A stretch of 57,289 nucleotides of DNA from DGNJ01 sp002388905 (lineage in GTDB: Bacteria > Pseudomonadota > Gammaproteobacteria > Pseudomonadales > Porticoccaceae), in contig DAITSJ010000024.1 in the NCBI GenBank assembly GCA_036843405.1, forward strand, positions 1-57,289. Direction: 5' to 3'. The notes below the pieces were generated by a model that saw only the letters and a program-made list of their open reading frames with translations, had not been told where the DNA came from and did not search any database. Positions 23,872 to 32,374 of this stretch are shown here, one piece after another. The stretch's first letter is position 1; each line of letters starts with the position of its first letter. Made by a program: the position numbers and the translations under genes.

Positions 23872-24354
23872 TCAGTTTTTGGGGCAGAGTAAAACGACGG
23901 CATGACAGGCGACTCCCTCTTCCCGTCCGACAAACCCCAGCTTTTCCGTGGTGGTCGCCTTGATATTGATCCGGTCCGTTTCTGTCCGGCAGTCCGCCGC
24001 CAGATTGGCCGTCATTGCCTCCAGGTGGGGCGTCATTCTGGGAGACTGAGCGACCAGCGTCATATCGGCATTGCCCAGGGCAAAGCCTCGCTCCGACAAC
24101 AACTCCCTTACATGGCGCAGCAGGCGCCGGCTATCGATGCCCGCGAAACGGGGGTCGGAATCGGGAAAATGCCGGCCGATATCCCCCAGCGCTGCGGCTC
24201 CCAGGAGAGCATCGCACAGGGCGTGAATCAGGACATCGCCGTCGGAATGGGCAACGAATCCATGCCTGAAGGGTATCCGAACGCCGCCGAGCACCAGATG
24301 GTCGCCAGGACCGAAAGCATGGACATCATAGCCGTGGCCGATGCGCACGATCAC
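23872..24354 (-). CDS. ispF: 2-C-methyl-D-erythritol 2,4-cyclodiphosphate synthase
   Basis: IspF is the fifth enzyme of the MEP isoprenoid pathway and releases CMP to form the cyclodiphosphate. The 160-residue protein begins RIGHGYDVHAFG with metal ligands Asp10 and His12. It has HSDGDVLIHALCDALLGA with His44, DIGRHFPDSDPRF and the C-terminal INIKATTTEKLGFVGREEGV. It overlaps ispD by 4 bases (ATGA), so the two are translationally coupled. dxr in this same window supplies the pathway's first committed step. Confidence 0.97.
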   Translation of the reverse strand: MIVRIGHGYDVHAFGPGDHLVLGGVRIPFRHGFVAHSDGDVLIHALCDALLGAAALGDIGRHFPDSDPRFAGIDSRRLLRHVRELLSERGFALGNADMTLVAQSPRMTPHLEAMTANLAADCRTETDRINIKATTTEKLGFVGREEGVACHAVVLLCPKN

Positions 24355-25076
24355 AATGCCTGTTCCCGCGGTGCGCCAGTTGCCGCTGCATCCGCCTGGG
24401 CTTCCAGGATCGCGCCAATCACCACCACATCCTCGGGCCGGGTGAGTTTGAGGTTATCGGCGCGCCCCTGGATCATTTTCGGGGACAGCCCCATTCTCTC
24501 CAGGGCCGCGGATTCATCCGTGGGCACTATGCCCGCCGCCAGGGCGCGCCCCAGGGCTTCCCGAAGCAGACCGTAGCGAAACATCTGGGGCGTCTGGGCT
24601 GCCCACAGACGGGTCCGGTCCTCGGTTCCCTCGATGATGCCCGAGGGCGCGACCCGCTTGGCGGTATCGGCCAGGGGCACGCCGAGAATACCGCCCACCG
24701 GATCATTGGCCAGGACCTCCATAAGGCGGCTGATATCGGCGGGATCCACACAGGGCCGGGCCACATCGTGGACCAGCACCCAGTCATCCCCGCCGGCCCG
24801 GTCAGCGAGAGCGGCCAGGGCGTTGGCCACGGACTCGGCCCGGTGCTCACCGCCGGCCACGGTTTCAATGCGGGGATCACCGGCCATGGCCAGGGAAGGC
24901 CACCAGTCGTCGTCGGGATGCAGGGCCACCAGGACTCCCGCGCCACGAATGGCGAGCAGCCGCTCAAGGGTGTGGGTGATTACCGGCCGGCCGTTGATAG
25001 GCACGTACTGTTTGGGGCGGTCGCCCCCGAAGCGGGTGCCGACGCCGGCGGCGGGCACCACAAACCAGAAATTCAT
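24351..25076 (-). CDS. ispD: 2-C-methyl-D-erythritol 4-phosphate cytidylyltransferase
   Basis: IspD couples MEP to CTP in the MEP isoprenoid pathway. The 241-residue protein shows the nucleotide-binding motif VVPAAGVGTRFGGDRPKQYV (Arg15, Lys22), VLVHDVARPCVDP and LADTAKRV, plus TPQMFRYGLL near the C terminus. Length is typical. It overlaps ftsB upstream and ispF downstream by 4 bases each, giving a ftsB-ispD-ispF operon as in E. coli and Pseudomonas. Confidence 0.97.
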   Translation of the reverse strand: MNFWFVVPAAGVGTRFGGDRPKQYVPINGRPVITHTLERLLAIRGAGVLVALHPDDDWWPSLAMAGDPRIETVAGGEHRAESVANALAALADRAGGDDWVLVHDVARPCVDPADISRLMEVLANDPVGGILGVPLADTAKRVAPSGIIEGTEDRTRLWAAQTPQMFRYGLLREALGRALAAGIVPTDESAALERMGLSPKMIQGRADNLKLTRPEDVVVIGAILEAQADAAATGAPREQAL

Positions 25077-25387
25077 TGGCCGGCCTCCGATCTTTCCGTC
25101 TTGCCGGAACGGGGTCGCTCTTCCACCACCAGGTAGAAAGTCTCGCCCTCGTCGATCATGCCCAGGTCGATACGCGCCCGCTCCTCCACCGCCTCGAGCC
25201 CGGATTTCAGTCCGGCCACCTGCTCGGCCAGGATATGGTTGCGCTCGGCCAGTTGCTCGTTGCGGATCCGCTGCTCGGCCAGCTGGCGTTCCAGCTCCGT
25301 TTTCTGGGCGAGACTGCCCTCACCGAACCACAGTCGATACTGCAGCCCGATCAACAGGAGAACCAGAAGTCCGACAATCCAACGCAT
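25073..25387 (-). CDS. ftsB: Cell division protein FtsB
   Basis: FtsB is a small bitopic septum protein acting with FtsL and FtsQ. From the ATG at 25387 it has 104 residues: a single N-terminal membrane helix (MRWIVGLLVLLLIGLQYRLW) and a coiled-coil (about 25-70, ending near ERARIDLGMIDEGETFY, the conserved FtsB end). The C-terminal tail is Arg/Glu-rich. The frame stays open upstream but that part is not FtsB-like. It precedes ispD with a 4-base overlap. Confidence 0.94.
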   Translation of the reverse strand: MRWIVGLLVLLLIGLQYRLWFGEGSLAQKTELERQLAEQRIRNEQLAERNHILAEQVAGLKSGLEAVEERARIDLGMIDEGETFYLVVEERPRSGKTERSEAGQ

Positions 25388-25466
25388 GGCAACCCGGGTG
25401 TGGCCGATAAAATCCCATTCTAATCGCCACCGGCGACAATGGGAAACCGGCGGGCCCGTGGAGGCG

Positions 25467-25778
25467 CTAACGACCGCCCTGTTTGAAAACAACCTTATCG
25501 CCAACTATCTCGATCACCGGTTCTTCGACCAGGAGTGCCGATAGAGCCGGGCCAAGCCGTTTAATGTGCTCGGTGCGCAGATGCGCCTCAATGGCGGCAT
25601 GATCCCGGTATTGCTCCATGGTTTTGTAGGTATTCGGGTCATCCGCCGACCGGAACAGTTCATATTGGAAGTTCCCTTCCTCGCGACTGCGCACCTGCTC
25701 GGCCAATTGCCGGTAAAGGCGTTCGAATTCCCCGATCTTGCCCGGGTTGACTCTCATGGTAACGGTAGCGCCGATCAT
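25467..25778 (-). CDS. ABM-fold (antibiotic biosynthesis monooxygenase-like) protein
   Basis: This 103-residue single-domain protein has a dimeric alpha-beta barrel of the ABM superfamily (PF03992). Visible features are MIGATVTMRVNPGKIGEFERLYRQLAEQVRS, then EEGNFQYELFRSADDPNTYKTMEQYRDHAAIEAHLRTEH, the typical strand-helix-strand core with the AxxAHxxxxH helix. Relatives include quinol monooxygenase YgiN and haem-degrading IsdG. No clear haem signature allows a choice. The ATG at 25778 follows GGGAGA. It sits between eno and ftsB, 34 bases after eno, and may ride on the eno transcript. Confidence 0.85.
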   Translation of the reverse strand: MIGATVTMRVNPGKIGEFERLYRQLAEQVRSREEGNFQYELFRSADDPNTYKTMEQYRDHAAIEAHLRTEHIKRLGPALSALLVEEPVIEIVGDKVVFKQGGR

Positions 25779-25812
25779 GGAAGGTTTCTCCCGTGTTCCT
25801 ACCGGCAGCCCG

Positions 25813-27105
25813 TTAGCGCCGCTTGAACTCGTCGATACCGTTGTAGGGCGCGGTGCCGTCCAGTTCGGACTCGATACGCAGCAGGCGGTTGTACTTGGCG
25901 ACGCGGTCGGAACGGCACAGGGAGCCGGTCTTGATCTGGCCGGCGGCGGTGGCCACCGCCAGGTCGGCGATGGTGGTATCCTCGGTCTCGCCGGACCGGT
26001 GGGAGATGACCGCGGTGTAGCCGGCGTCCTTGGCCATGCGAATGGCATCAAGGGTTTCGGACAGCGAGCCGATCTGGTTGAACTTGATAAGGATGGAGTT
26101 GGCCACTCCCTTATCGATGCCCTCCTTGAGGATCCGGGTATTGGTCACGAACAGGTCATCGCCGACCAGCTGAACCCGGTCGCCCAGTTTTTGGGTCTGG
26201 TATTTCCAGCCATCCCAGTCGGATTCGTCCTGGCCATCCTCGATAGAGATGATGGGGTATTGATCGCAAAGCTCGGCGAGGAAATCGGTGAATCCCTCGG
26301 CGCTGTAGATCTTACCCTCCCCCGCCAGGTCGTACTGGCCGTTCTTGTAGAACTCCGAGGAGGCACAATCCAGGGCCAGGGTGACGTCTTTTCCGAGCTG
26401 GTAGCCGGCGGTTTCCACCGCTTCCCGGATGACTTTCAGGGCATCGGCGTTGGAAGCCAGGTCGGGGGCAAAACCGCCCTCGTCACCCACGGCGGTGTTG
26501 AGGCCCCTGGCCTTCAGCACTTTCTTGAGGGCGTGGAAGATCTCGGCACCCACTCGCAGGGCCTCGGCGAAGGTGGGGGCGCCCACCGGCTGGATCATGA
26601 ACTCCTGGATATCGACGTTATTGTCCGCGTGCTCGCCGCCATTGAGGATATTCATCATGGGCACCGGCATGCTGTAGTGACCGGCGGAACCATTGACGTC
26701 GGCGATATGGGCGTAAAGGGGCACTTTCTTTGCCAGGGCGGCGGCCCTGGCCGCGGCCAGGGATACCGCCAGAATGGCATTGGCGCCGAACCTGGCCTTG
26801 TTCTCGGTGCCGTCCGCCTCGATCATCAGCCGGTCCAGCTCGCGCTGATCGGTAACATCCCTGCCCAGGAGCAGTTCGCGAATGCTGGTGTTGACGTTGC
26901 TCACGGCGGTGAGCACGCCCTTGCCCAGATACCGGGACTTGTCGCCGTCGCGCAGTTCCAGGGCCTCCCGGGAGCCGGTCGAGGCCCCGGAGGGCGCGCA
27001 GGCACTGCCCACTTCGCCGCTTTCCAGAACCACGTCGGCGTTGACCGTGGGATTTCCCCGGGAATCCAGCACTTCCCAGGCGCGAATATCGGTAATCTTG
27101 CTCAT
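25813..27105 (-). CDS. eno: Enolase
   Basis: Enolase interconverts 2-phosphoglycerate and phosphoenolpyruvate and is a component of RNA degradosomes in some bacteria. The 430-residue protein begins MSKITDIRAWEVLDSRGNPT. It has GASTGSREALELRDGD, the catalytic-region ISIEDGQDESDWDGWKYQT, KFNQIGSLSETLDAI and SHRSGETEDTTIADLAV. I chose the ATG at 27105, preceded by GGAGAG, over a start five codons upstream. The adjacency pyrG-kdsA-eno-ftsB is conserved in gammaproteobacteria. Confidence 0.98.
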   Translation of the reverse strand: MSKITDIRAWEVLDSRGNPTVNADVVLESGEVGSACAPSGASTGSREALELRDGDKSRYLGKGVLTAVSNVNTSIRELLLGRDVTDQRELDRLMIEADGTENKARFGANAILAVSLAAARAAALAKKVPLYAHIADVNGSAGHYSMPVPMMNILNGGEHADNNVDIQEFMIQPVGAPTFAEALRVGAEIFHALKKVLKARGLNTAVGDEGGFAPDLASNADALKVIREAVETAGYQLGKDVTLALDCASSEFYKNGQYDLAGEGKIYSAEGFTDFLAELCDQYPIISIEDGQDESDWDGWKYQTQKLGDRVQLVGDDLFVTNTRILKEGIDKGVANSILIKFNQIGSLSETLDAIRMAKDAGYTAVISHRSGETEDTTIADLAVATAAGQIKTGSLCRSDRVAKYNRLLRIESELDGTAPYNGIDEFKRR

Positions 27106-27209
27106 GTACGCTCTCTCCAATCTCTTCCCGGGCCCGCAATTCGGCCCGGCCTATGGTTGCTTGCCCCGCCGGGGTGCCGGTGGCGCGGCGGAATCCTTAA
27201 AAAACGGGT

Positions 27210-28061
27210 TCAGTCGATGTCCAGGTCCGGAAGGCTTTTGACCAGATCGTCGACGGCCTTCATTTGCTGGATGAAAGGCTCCAGCCTGGCCAGCGGCAGG
27301 GCGCTGGGGCCGTCGCAGAGGGCCTTGTCGGGCTCCGGGTGCGCCTCCAGGAAAAGCCCCGCAAGCCCCACTGCCATGCCGGCGCGGCCCAGTTCCGCCA
27401 CCTGGCGGCGGCGACCGCCGGAGGCGGCGCCACCGGGGTCGCGCATCTGCAGGGCGTGAGTCACGTCGAAAATGGCGGGCAGACCGCCGCCGGCTTCGAT
27501 CATGGTCCGGAAACCGAGCATGTCCACCACCAGGTTGTCATAGCCGAACGTGCTGCCCCGCTCGCACAGCATGAGGCGTTCGTTGCCGCACTCGCGGAAC
27601 TTCTCGACGATATTGGCCATCTGGGCGGGACTGATGAACTGGGGCTTCTTGATATTGATCACGGCACCGGTGGCAGCCATGGCCGTAACCAGGTCGGTCT
27701 GCCGGGCCAGGAAGGCCGGCAGCTGGATCACGTCGCAGACTTCCGCCGCTGGCGCCGCCTGGTGCGGTTCGTGGACATCGGTGAGTACCGGCACGCCGAA
27801 TTGGTCCCTGATCTCGGCAAGGATCTTCAGGCCCTCTTCCAGGCCGGGCCCGCGGTAGGAATGGATGGAAGACCGGTTGGCCTTGTCGAAGGAGGCCTTG
27901 AAGACATAGGGGATGCCGAGCCTTGCCGTGACCGACACATAGTGCTCGGCGACCCTCAACGCCAGGTCCCGGGATTCCAGGACATTCATGCCGCCGAAAA
28001 GGACAAACGGCCTGTCGTTGCCCACGGGAATGTCGGCTACCTGAACAGTGATCGCGGTCAT
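27210..28061 (-). CDS. kdsA: 3-deoxy-8-phosphooctulonate (KDO-8-P) synthase
   Basis: KdsA condenses arabinose 5-phosphate with phosphoenolpyruvate for the LPS inner core. From the ATG at 28061 the product has 283 residues. The stretch FVLFGGMNVLESRD has Asn at position 26, as in the metal-independent E. coli-type enzyme, where metal-dependent forms have Cys. FKASFDKANRSSIHSYRGPG, LTDVHEPHQ and KPQFISPAQM are conserved. The start overlaps the pyrG stop by 4 bases. lpxA, lpxB and lpxD for lipid A follow on this strand. Confidence 0.97.
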   Translation of the reverse strand: MTAITVQVADIPVGNDRPFVLFGGMNVLESRDLALRVAEHYVSVTARLGIPYVFKASFDKANRSSIHSYRGPGLEEGLKILAEIRDQFGVPVLTDVHEPHQAAPAAEVCDVIQLPAFLARQTDLVTAMAATGAVINIKKPQFISPAQMANIVEKFRECGNERLMLCERGSTFGYDNLVVDMLGFRTMIEAGGGLPAIFDVTHALQMRDPGGAASGGRRRQVAELGRAGMAVGLAGLFLEAHPEPDKALCDGPSALPLARLEPFIQQMKAVDDLVKSLPDLDID

Positions 28062-29704
28062 TGGGCGGCCGCTCCCTCCGGGTGTTTTTCCGCGAAATCC
28101 AGGGCCGCCCGAACATAACTGGAGAACAGCGGATGCCCGTCCCGAGGAGTGGAGGTGAATTCCGGGTGGAACTGGCAGGCCACGAACCAGGGATGGTCGG
28201 GCAGTTCGATGGTCTCCACCAGATTGTTCACTTCGGACCAACCGCCGACCTTCAGGCCCGACTGCTGCAACTGGGCCACATAGTGGCTGTTGACCTCGTA
28301 GCGATGCCGGTGCCGCTCGGTGATCTCGGTGCCGCCGTAGATTTTGGCGATACGGGAGTCCGGTTCGAGACGCGCGGACTGGGAACCCAGGCGCATGGTG
28401 CCGCCCATGTCGGATTCCTCGGAACGCTTCTCGACACTGCCGGTGCGGTCTATCCACTCGGTGATCAGCCCCACCACCGGGTGCGGCGTGGACCGGTCGA
28501 ACTCGGTGCTGTTCGCGCCCTCGAGGCCCACCACATCCCGGGCGAACTCGATGACCGCCACCTGCATACCCAGGCAGATGCCCAGGTAGGGAATATTTTG
28601 TTCACGGGCGTAGCGAACTGCCCGGATCTTGCCTTCCACCCCCCGCTCGCCAAAGCCACCGGGGACCAGTATGGCGTGACAGCCGCGCAGCAGGGACAGG
28701 TCTTCCTGCAGGTCTTCGGAGTCCAGGTGGCGGATGTTGACCCGGGTGCGATGATGGATTCCGGCGTGCTCCAGGGCCTCGTTCAGGGACTTGTAGGCAT
28801 CGAGCAGCTCCATGTACTTGCCCACCATGGCCACGGTGATTTCGTACTCGGGATGCAGCTGGTTGTCGGCAACCCACTCCCATTCGCCAAGGTTCGCGGG
28901 CGGACATTGCAGGCCAAACCGTTCCACCACAAACTGATCGAGACCCCACTGATGAAGGTGCATGGGGATCCGGTAAATGGTATCCGCATCCATCAGCGGT
29001 ACCACCGCCCGCTCCTCCACGTTGGTGAACAGGGCGATCTTGCGACGCTGGCCCGCGTCCACTTCCACCTCGGACCGGCACAGGAGCACATCGGGTTGCA
29101 GGCCGATGGAGCGCAACTCCTTCACCGAGTGCTGGGTGGGCTTGGTCTTGGTCTCTCCGGCCGTGGCAATATAAGGCACCAGGGTCAGGTGAATCAGCAG
29201 GGCCCGGGCACTGCCCAGTTCCACTTTGAGCTGGCGGATCGCTTCCAGGAAGGGCTGGGACTCGATATCGCCCACCGTGCCGCCAATCTCCACGACGGCG
29301 ATATCGGCATCGTCACCGCCCTGGAGGATACGGCGCTTGATTTCGTCCGTCACATGGGGAATCACCTGGACGGTGCCCCCCAGGTAATCGCCGCGGCGTT
29401 CACGGCGCAGGATGGTCTCGTAGACCTGACCGCTGGTGAAGTTGTTGAAGCGGGTCATCTTGGAGCGCAGGAAGCGTTCGTAGTGGCCCAGGTCCAGGTC
29501 GGTCTCGGCGCCGTCCTCGGTGACGAAAACCTCGCCGTGCTGGAAGGGGCTCATGGTGCCCGGATCGACATTGAGGTAGGGGTCGAGCTTGAGGACCGTG
29601 ACCTTGAGACCGCGGGCCTCGAGCACCGCACTCAGGGAGGCCGCAGCAATGCCCTTACCCAGGGAAGAAACAACGCCACCGGTTACAAAGATAAAACGCG
29701 TCAT
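28058..29704 (-). CDS. pyrG: CTP synthase
   Basis: PyrG aminates UTP to CTP using glutamine. The 548-residue protein begins TRFIFVTGGVVSSLGKGIAAASL. It has the synthetase domain (about 1-265, including the MSPFQHGEVFVTEDGAETDLDLGHYERF region) and a C-terminal class I glutamine amidotransferase (about 290-540) with the nucleophile in YLGICLGMQ and later HPEF. The ATG at 29704 follows AAGGG; upstream open frame is not homologous. It is coupled to kdsA by a 4-base overlap and separated from tilS by a 206-base gap that probably holds its own promoter. Confidence 0.98.
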   Translation of the reverse strand: MTRFIFVTGGVVSSLGKGIAAASLSAVLEARGLKVTVLKLDPYLNVDPGTMSPFQHGEVFVTEDGAETDLDLGHYERFLRSKMTRFNNFTSGQVYETILRRERRGDYLGGTVQVIPHVTDEIKRRILQGGDDADIAVVEIGGTVGDIESQPFLEAIRQLKVELGSARALLIHLTLVPYIATAGETKTKPTQHSVKELRSIGLQPDVLLCRSEVEVDAGQRRKIALFTNVEERAVVPLMDADTIYRIPMHLHQWGLDQFVVERFGLQCPPANLGEWEWVADNQLHPEYEITVAMVGKYMELLDAYKSLNEALEHAGIHHRTRVNIRHLDSEDLQEDLSLLRGCHAILVPGGFGERGVEGKIRAVRYAREQNIPYLGICLGMQVAVIEFARDVVGLEGANSTEFDRSTPHPVVGLITEWIDRTGSVEKRSEESDMGGTMRLGSQSARLEPDSRIAKIYGGTEITERHRHRYEVNSHYVAQLQQSGLKVGGWSEVNNLVETIELPDHPWFVACQFHPEFTSTPRDGHPLFSSYVRAALDFAEKHPEGAAAQ

Positions 29705-29869
29705 TGGGGCCCTTGTGTATTGCTGGCTGATGGAAACTCTGTGCCAGAAAGCAAGCCAACCGGGGAGAGAATGAGCGGCAGCCACCTTCCTAGAGATGGG
29801 AGATCAGACTACCAGAAAGGCCCGCCCTGCTCAATTGGCACGGCGCGGAATTGACCCTTGCCAATGCCG

Positions 29870-29890
29870 AAAAAAAGCGCCCCCCGGGCG
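29870..29890 (-). terminator. Intrinsic terminator after tilS
   Basis: On the minus strand a GC stem (CGCCC/GGGCG, 29878-29882 with 29886-29890) is followed by seven T residues (complement of A29870-29876). It lies about 20 bases after the tilS stop, so it should end the transcript that includes accA and tilS. Confidence 0.75.
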
Positions 29891-29910
29891 GGGAACCGGC
29901 AGGTTATCTA

Positions 29911-31239
29911 TCAGCAGTGCGGATAGCGCCAGGTAAAAACCAGGCCGGTTTCGCCGGGACCGGCGGCAAAACCCGCACAGACAAAGCTGTCGCCCACGGC
30001 TGCCAGGGAACCGCCAACATGGATCAGCGGGACCCGCTCCCGCAACCACGGGGGCAGGCAATACTCCTGGGCCAGTTTCTTCAGGGGTGCGGAACCCGGC
30101 CGCCCTTCGGGGGTGCAGCGCTCACCGCCACGCCGGAACCCGATCAACAGGTCGGTGCCGTCCGCAAGCCGCAAACCGCGCCCGTCCACTTTTTCGGCCG
30201 TAAGCCGGCCGCCGTCGGGAAGGGTCAGCGGTGATCGGGCATCCCAGGTTACCTGGTCGGGAAATGCGACCGGATCCAGAGGCGGCAGCAGATAGAGACG
30301 ACCCTGGTAACGGCGGAACGATCCGCCGCGCCAGGCCACCACCGGCCGGGCATCGTCGCGCGCGGGCAATAAGTCGTCGAGCACCGATTCGATGACACCG
30401 TGACCGGGACCACCCAGGCCCCGATCCCGGACCCAGTGACGCAGCAGGTTCTCCCGGCGCGCCACCGTGAGGCGGCGAAAAGCACCAAGATCCAGGCTCC
30501 AGCCGAGCTTTTCGGGACGCTCGCCAAGTGCCGGGAGGTCGGCCCCGGCCACTTCGCCGGCCAGATCGTCGCTGCGTGCGCAGAGTCCGGCGCTGCGGGC
30601 CAGGCGCTGCCGGTAATCGGGCCAGCGGGATTCAATCACGGGCAACAAACGATGGCGCAGGAAATTGCGATCAAAGGCGAAATCGCGATTGGCCTCGTCC
30701 TCAATCCAGGTCAGGCCCTTTTCCCGGGCCCAGGTTTCCAGCCGGTGTCGCTCCACATGCAGCAGGGGCCGCACCAGTGTACCCCGCCCCAGTCCCCGCT
30801 CTGCCGGCATACCCGCCAGCCCCCTGGGACCTGAGCCGCGCAAAAGGCGGTAGAGCACGGTTTCAACCTGGTCGTCGAGATGGTGCGCCAGCAACAGGAG
30901 GTCGCCCGCCTCCAGCACCTGCTCGAAGACAGCGTAGCGGGCCCTTCGGGCGGCGCTTTCCAGTCCCTCCCCCGCCGCAACAACGCGCACGCGCCGGGCC
31001 CGGCAGTCGATACCCCGATCATGGCAGAAAGCCTCGCACCGCGCCTGCCAGTCGTCGCTGTGAGGCGACAGGCCGTGATTGACGTGAACGGCGCAAATGC
31101 GCGCCGCCGGCACCGTAGCGATGAGGGCATCGAGGAGAAAGGTGGAATCGAGACCGCCGCTGAAACCCACGTAGAGACGGGGGGCCCGCCGCAGCCGGTC
31201 GAGCCAGGGAGCGAGGATTTCACTCCCGCCGGGGGTCAT
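29911..31239 (-). CDS. tilS: tRNA(Ile)-lysidine synthetase
   Basis: TilS modifies C34 of the CAU-anticodon tRNA-Ile to lysidine, switching its decoding from AUG to AUA. The 442-residue protein shows the PP-loop SGGLDST at 27-33, AVHVNHGLSPHSDDWQARCEAF, LLLAHHLDDQVETVLYRLLRG and the middle-domain signature DEANRDFAFDRNFLRHRLLP. The C-terminal domain ends in the GRPGSAPLKKLAQEYCLPPWLRERVPL region. It begins 8 bases after accA, so the two are cotranscribed. Confidence 0.96.
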   Translation of the reverse strand: MTPGGSEILAPWLDRLRRAPRLYVGFSGGLDSTFLLDALIATVPAARICAVHVNHGLSPHSDDWQARCEAFCHDRGIDCRARRVRVVAAGEGLESAARRARYAVFEQVLEAGDLLLLAHHLDDQVETVLYRLLRGSGPRGLAGMPAERGLGRGTLVRPLLHVERHRLETWAREKGLTWIEDEANRDFAFDRNFLRHRLLPVIESRWPDYRQRLARSAGLCARSDDLAGEVAGADLPALGERPEKLGWSLDLGAFRRLTVARRENLLRHWVRDRGLGGPGHGVIESVLDDLLPARDDARPVVAWRGGSFRRYQGRLYLLPPLDPVAFPDQVTWDARSPLTLPDGGRLTAEKVDGRGLRLADGTDLLIGFRRGGERCTPEGRPGSAPLKKLAQEYCLPPWLRERVPLIHVGGSLAAVGDSFVCAGFAAGPGETGLVFTWRYPHC

Positions 31240-31247
31240 GACAGCCT

Positions 31248-32198
31248 TCAGGTATTCCCGTAGGACATAAGCCGGTCGAAGCGCTTGGCGAGCAACTCAT
31301 CCAGGGGCATGCCCTTGAGCCGGCCCAGCTGGTCGGCGAGGCGGGTCTTGAGGGTGCCGGCCATGGCATCGATATCCCGGTGGGCACCACCCAGGGGTTC
31401 CGGGATGGTTTCGTCGACAATCCCCAGCTCCTCCAACACGGTGGAAGTGACCCCCATGGCCTCGGCGGCCTGGGGCGCCTTGTCGACGGTCTTCCAGATA
31501 ATATTGGCGCAACCCTCCGGGGAAATCACGAAGTAGGTGGCGTATTGCAGCATGTTGAGCCAGTCGCCGACGCCGATGGCGATGGCCCCGCCGGAACTGC
31601 CCTCGCCGATCACCGTGCAGATAATGGGCGTGCGCAGCCGGGACATGACCGCCATATTCCGGGCGATGGCCTCACTGATGCCCCGTTCCTCGGAGTCGAT
31701 TCCAGGGTAAGCGCCGGGGGTGTCGATGAGTGTCAGGACCGGCATCCGGAAGCGCTCGGCCATTTCCATCAGGCGCAGGGCCTTGCGATAGCCCTCGGGC
31801 TTGGGCATGCCGAAGTTCCGGTAGATCTTGTCGTTGACACCCCGGCCTTTTTCCTCGCCGATGACCATCACCGGCTGGCCGTCGAGGCGGGCGACACCGC
31901 CGACGATGGCCTTGTCGTCCCCGAAATGCCGGTCGCCGTGGAGTTCGTCGAAATCGTCGAAAACTCGCTCGATATAATCCACGGCGTAGGGACGCTGGGG
32001 GTGGCGCGCGACTTTTACGATCTGCCAGGCGGACAGATCGGAATAGATGCTCTCGGTGAGCCGTTGGGATTTATCCTGGAGCTTGGCGATCTCTTCCGAG
32101 ATGTTGATTTCGTTATCGTTGCCCACCAACTGCAGCTCTTCGATTTTCGCTTCGAGTTCGGCGATGGGCTGCTCAAAATCGAGATAATTCAAATTCAT
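31248..32198 (-). CDS. accA: Acetyl-CoA carboxylase carboxyltransferase subunit alpha
   Basis: AccA pairs with AccD to transfer carboxyl from biotin to acetyl-CoA, the first step of fatty acid synthesis. From MNLNYLDFEQPIAELEAKIEEL the product has 316 residues. Conserved stretches are HPQRPYAVDYIERVFDDFDELHGDRHFGDD, MVIGEEKGRG, LIDTPGAYPGIDSEERGISEAIA and GEGSSGGAIAIGVGD. A start seven codons upstream is less likely. dnaE lies 176 bases upstream and tilS immediately downstream. The accA-dnaE pairing is conserved in proteobacteria. Confidence 0.97.
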   Translation of the reverse strand: MNLNYLDFEQPIAELEAKIEELQLVGNDNEINISEEIAKLQDKSQRLTESIYSDLSAWQIVKVARHPQRPYAVDYIERVFDDFDELHGDRHFGDDKAIVGGVARLDGQPVMVIGEEKGRGVNDKIYRNFGMPKPEGYRKALRLMEMAERFRMPVLTLIDTPGAYPGIDSEERGISEAIARNMAVMSRLRTPIICTVIGEGSSGGAIAIGVGDWLNMLQYATYFVISPEGCANIIWKTVDKAPQAAEAMGVTSTVLEELGIVDETIPEPLGGAHRDIDAMAGTLKTRLADQLGRLKGMPLDELLAKRFDRLMSYGNT

Positions 32199-32374
32199 AT
32201 CGTGAGGAAATCCTGTCACCTGGGCTCGCGGGTGCTAATGTACATGCCGAAGGCATTATATACCAGTGTACTTGAAAACGGTCCCCGCCCTCCCGTGAAC
32301 GGCGTCTTGCCGCAAAGAATCCGGCCAACGCCGAAAGATCCCTGGCCGGGCCGCGGCGCTCTGCCCGCCAGCGT

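Noticed and set aside
25738..27459. 573-codon plus-strand frame opposite eno
   Set aside because: Antisense shadow of enolase; no motif and no plausible start signal.
28061..29854. 597-codon plus-strand frame opposite pyrG
   Set aside because: Antisense shadow; the CTP synthase on the other strand is unequivocal.
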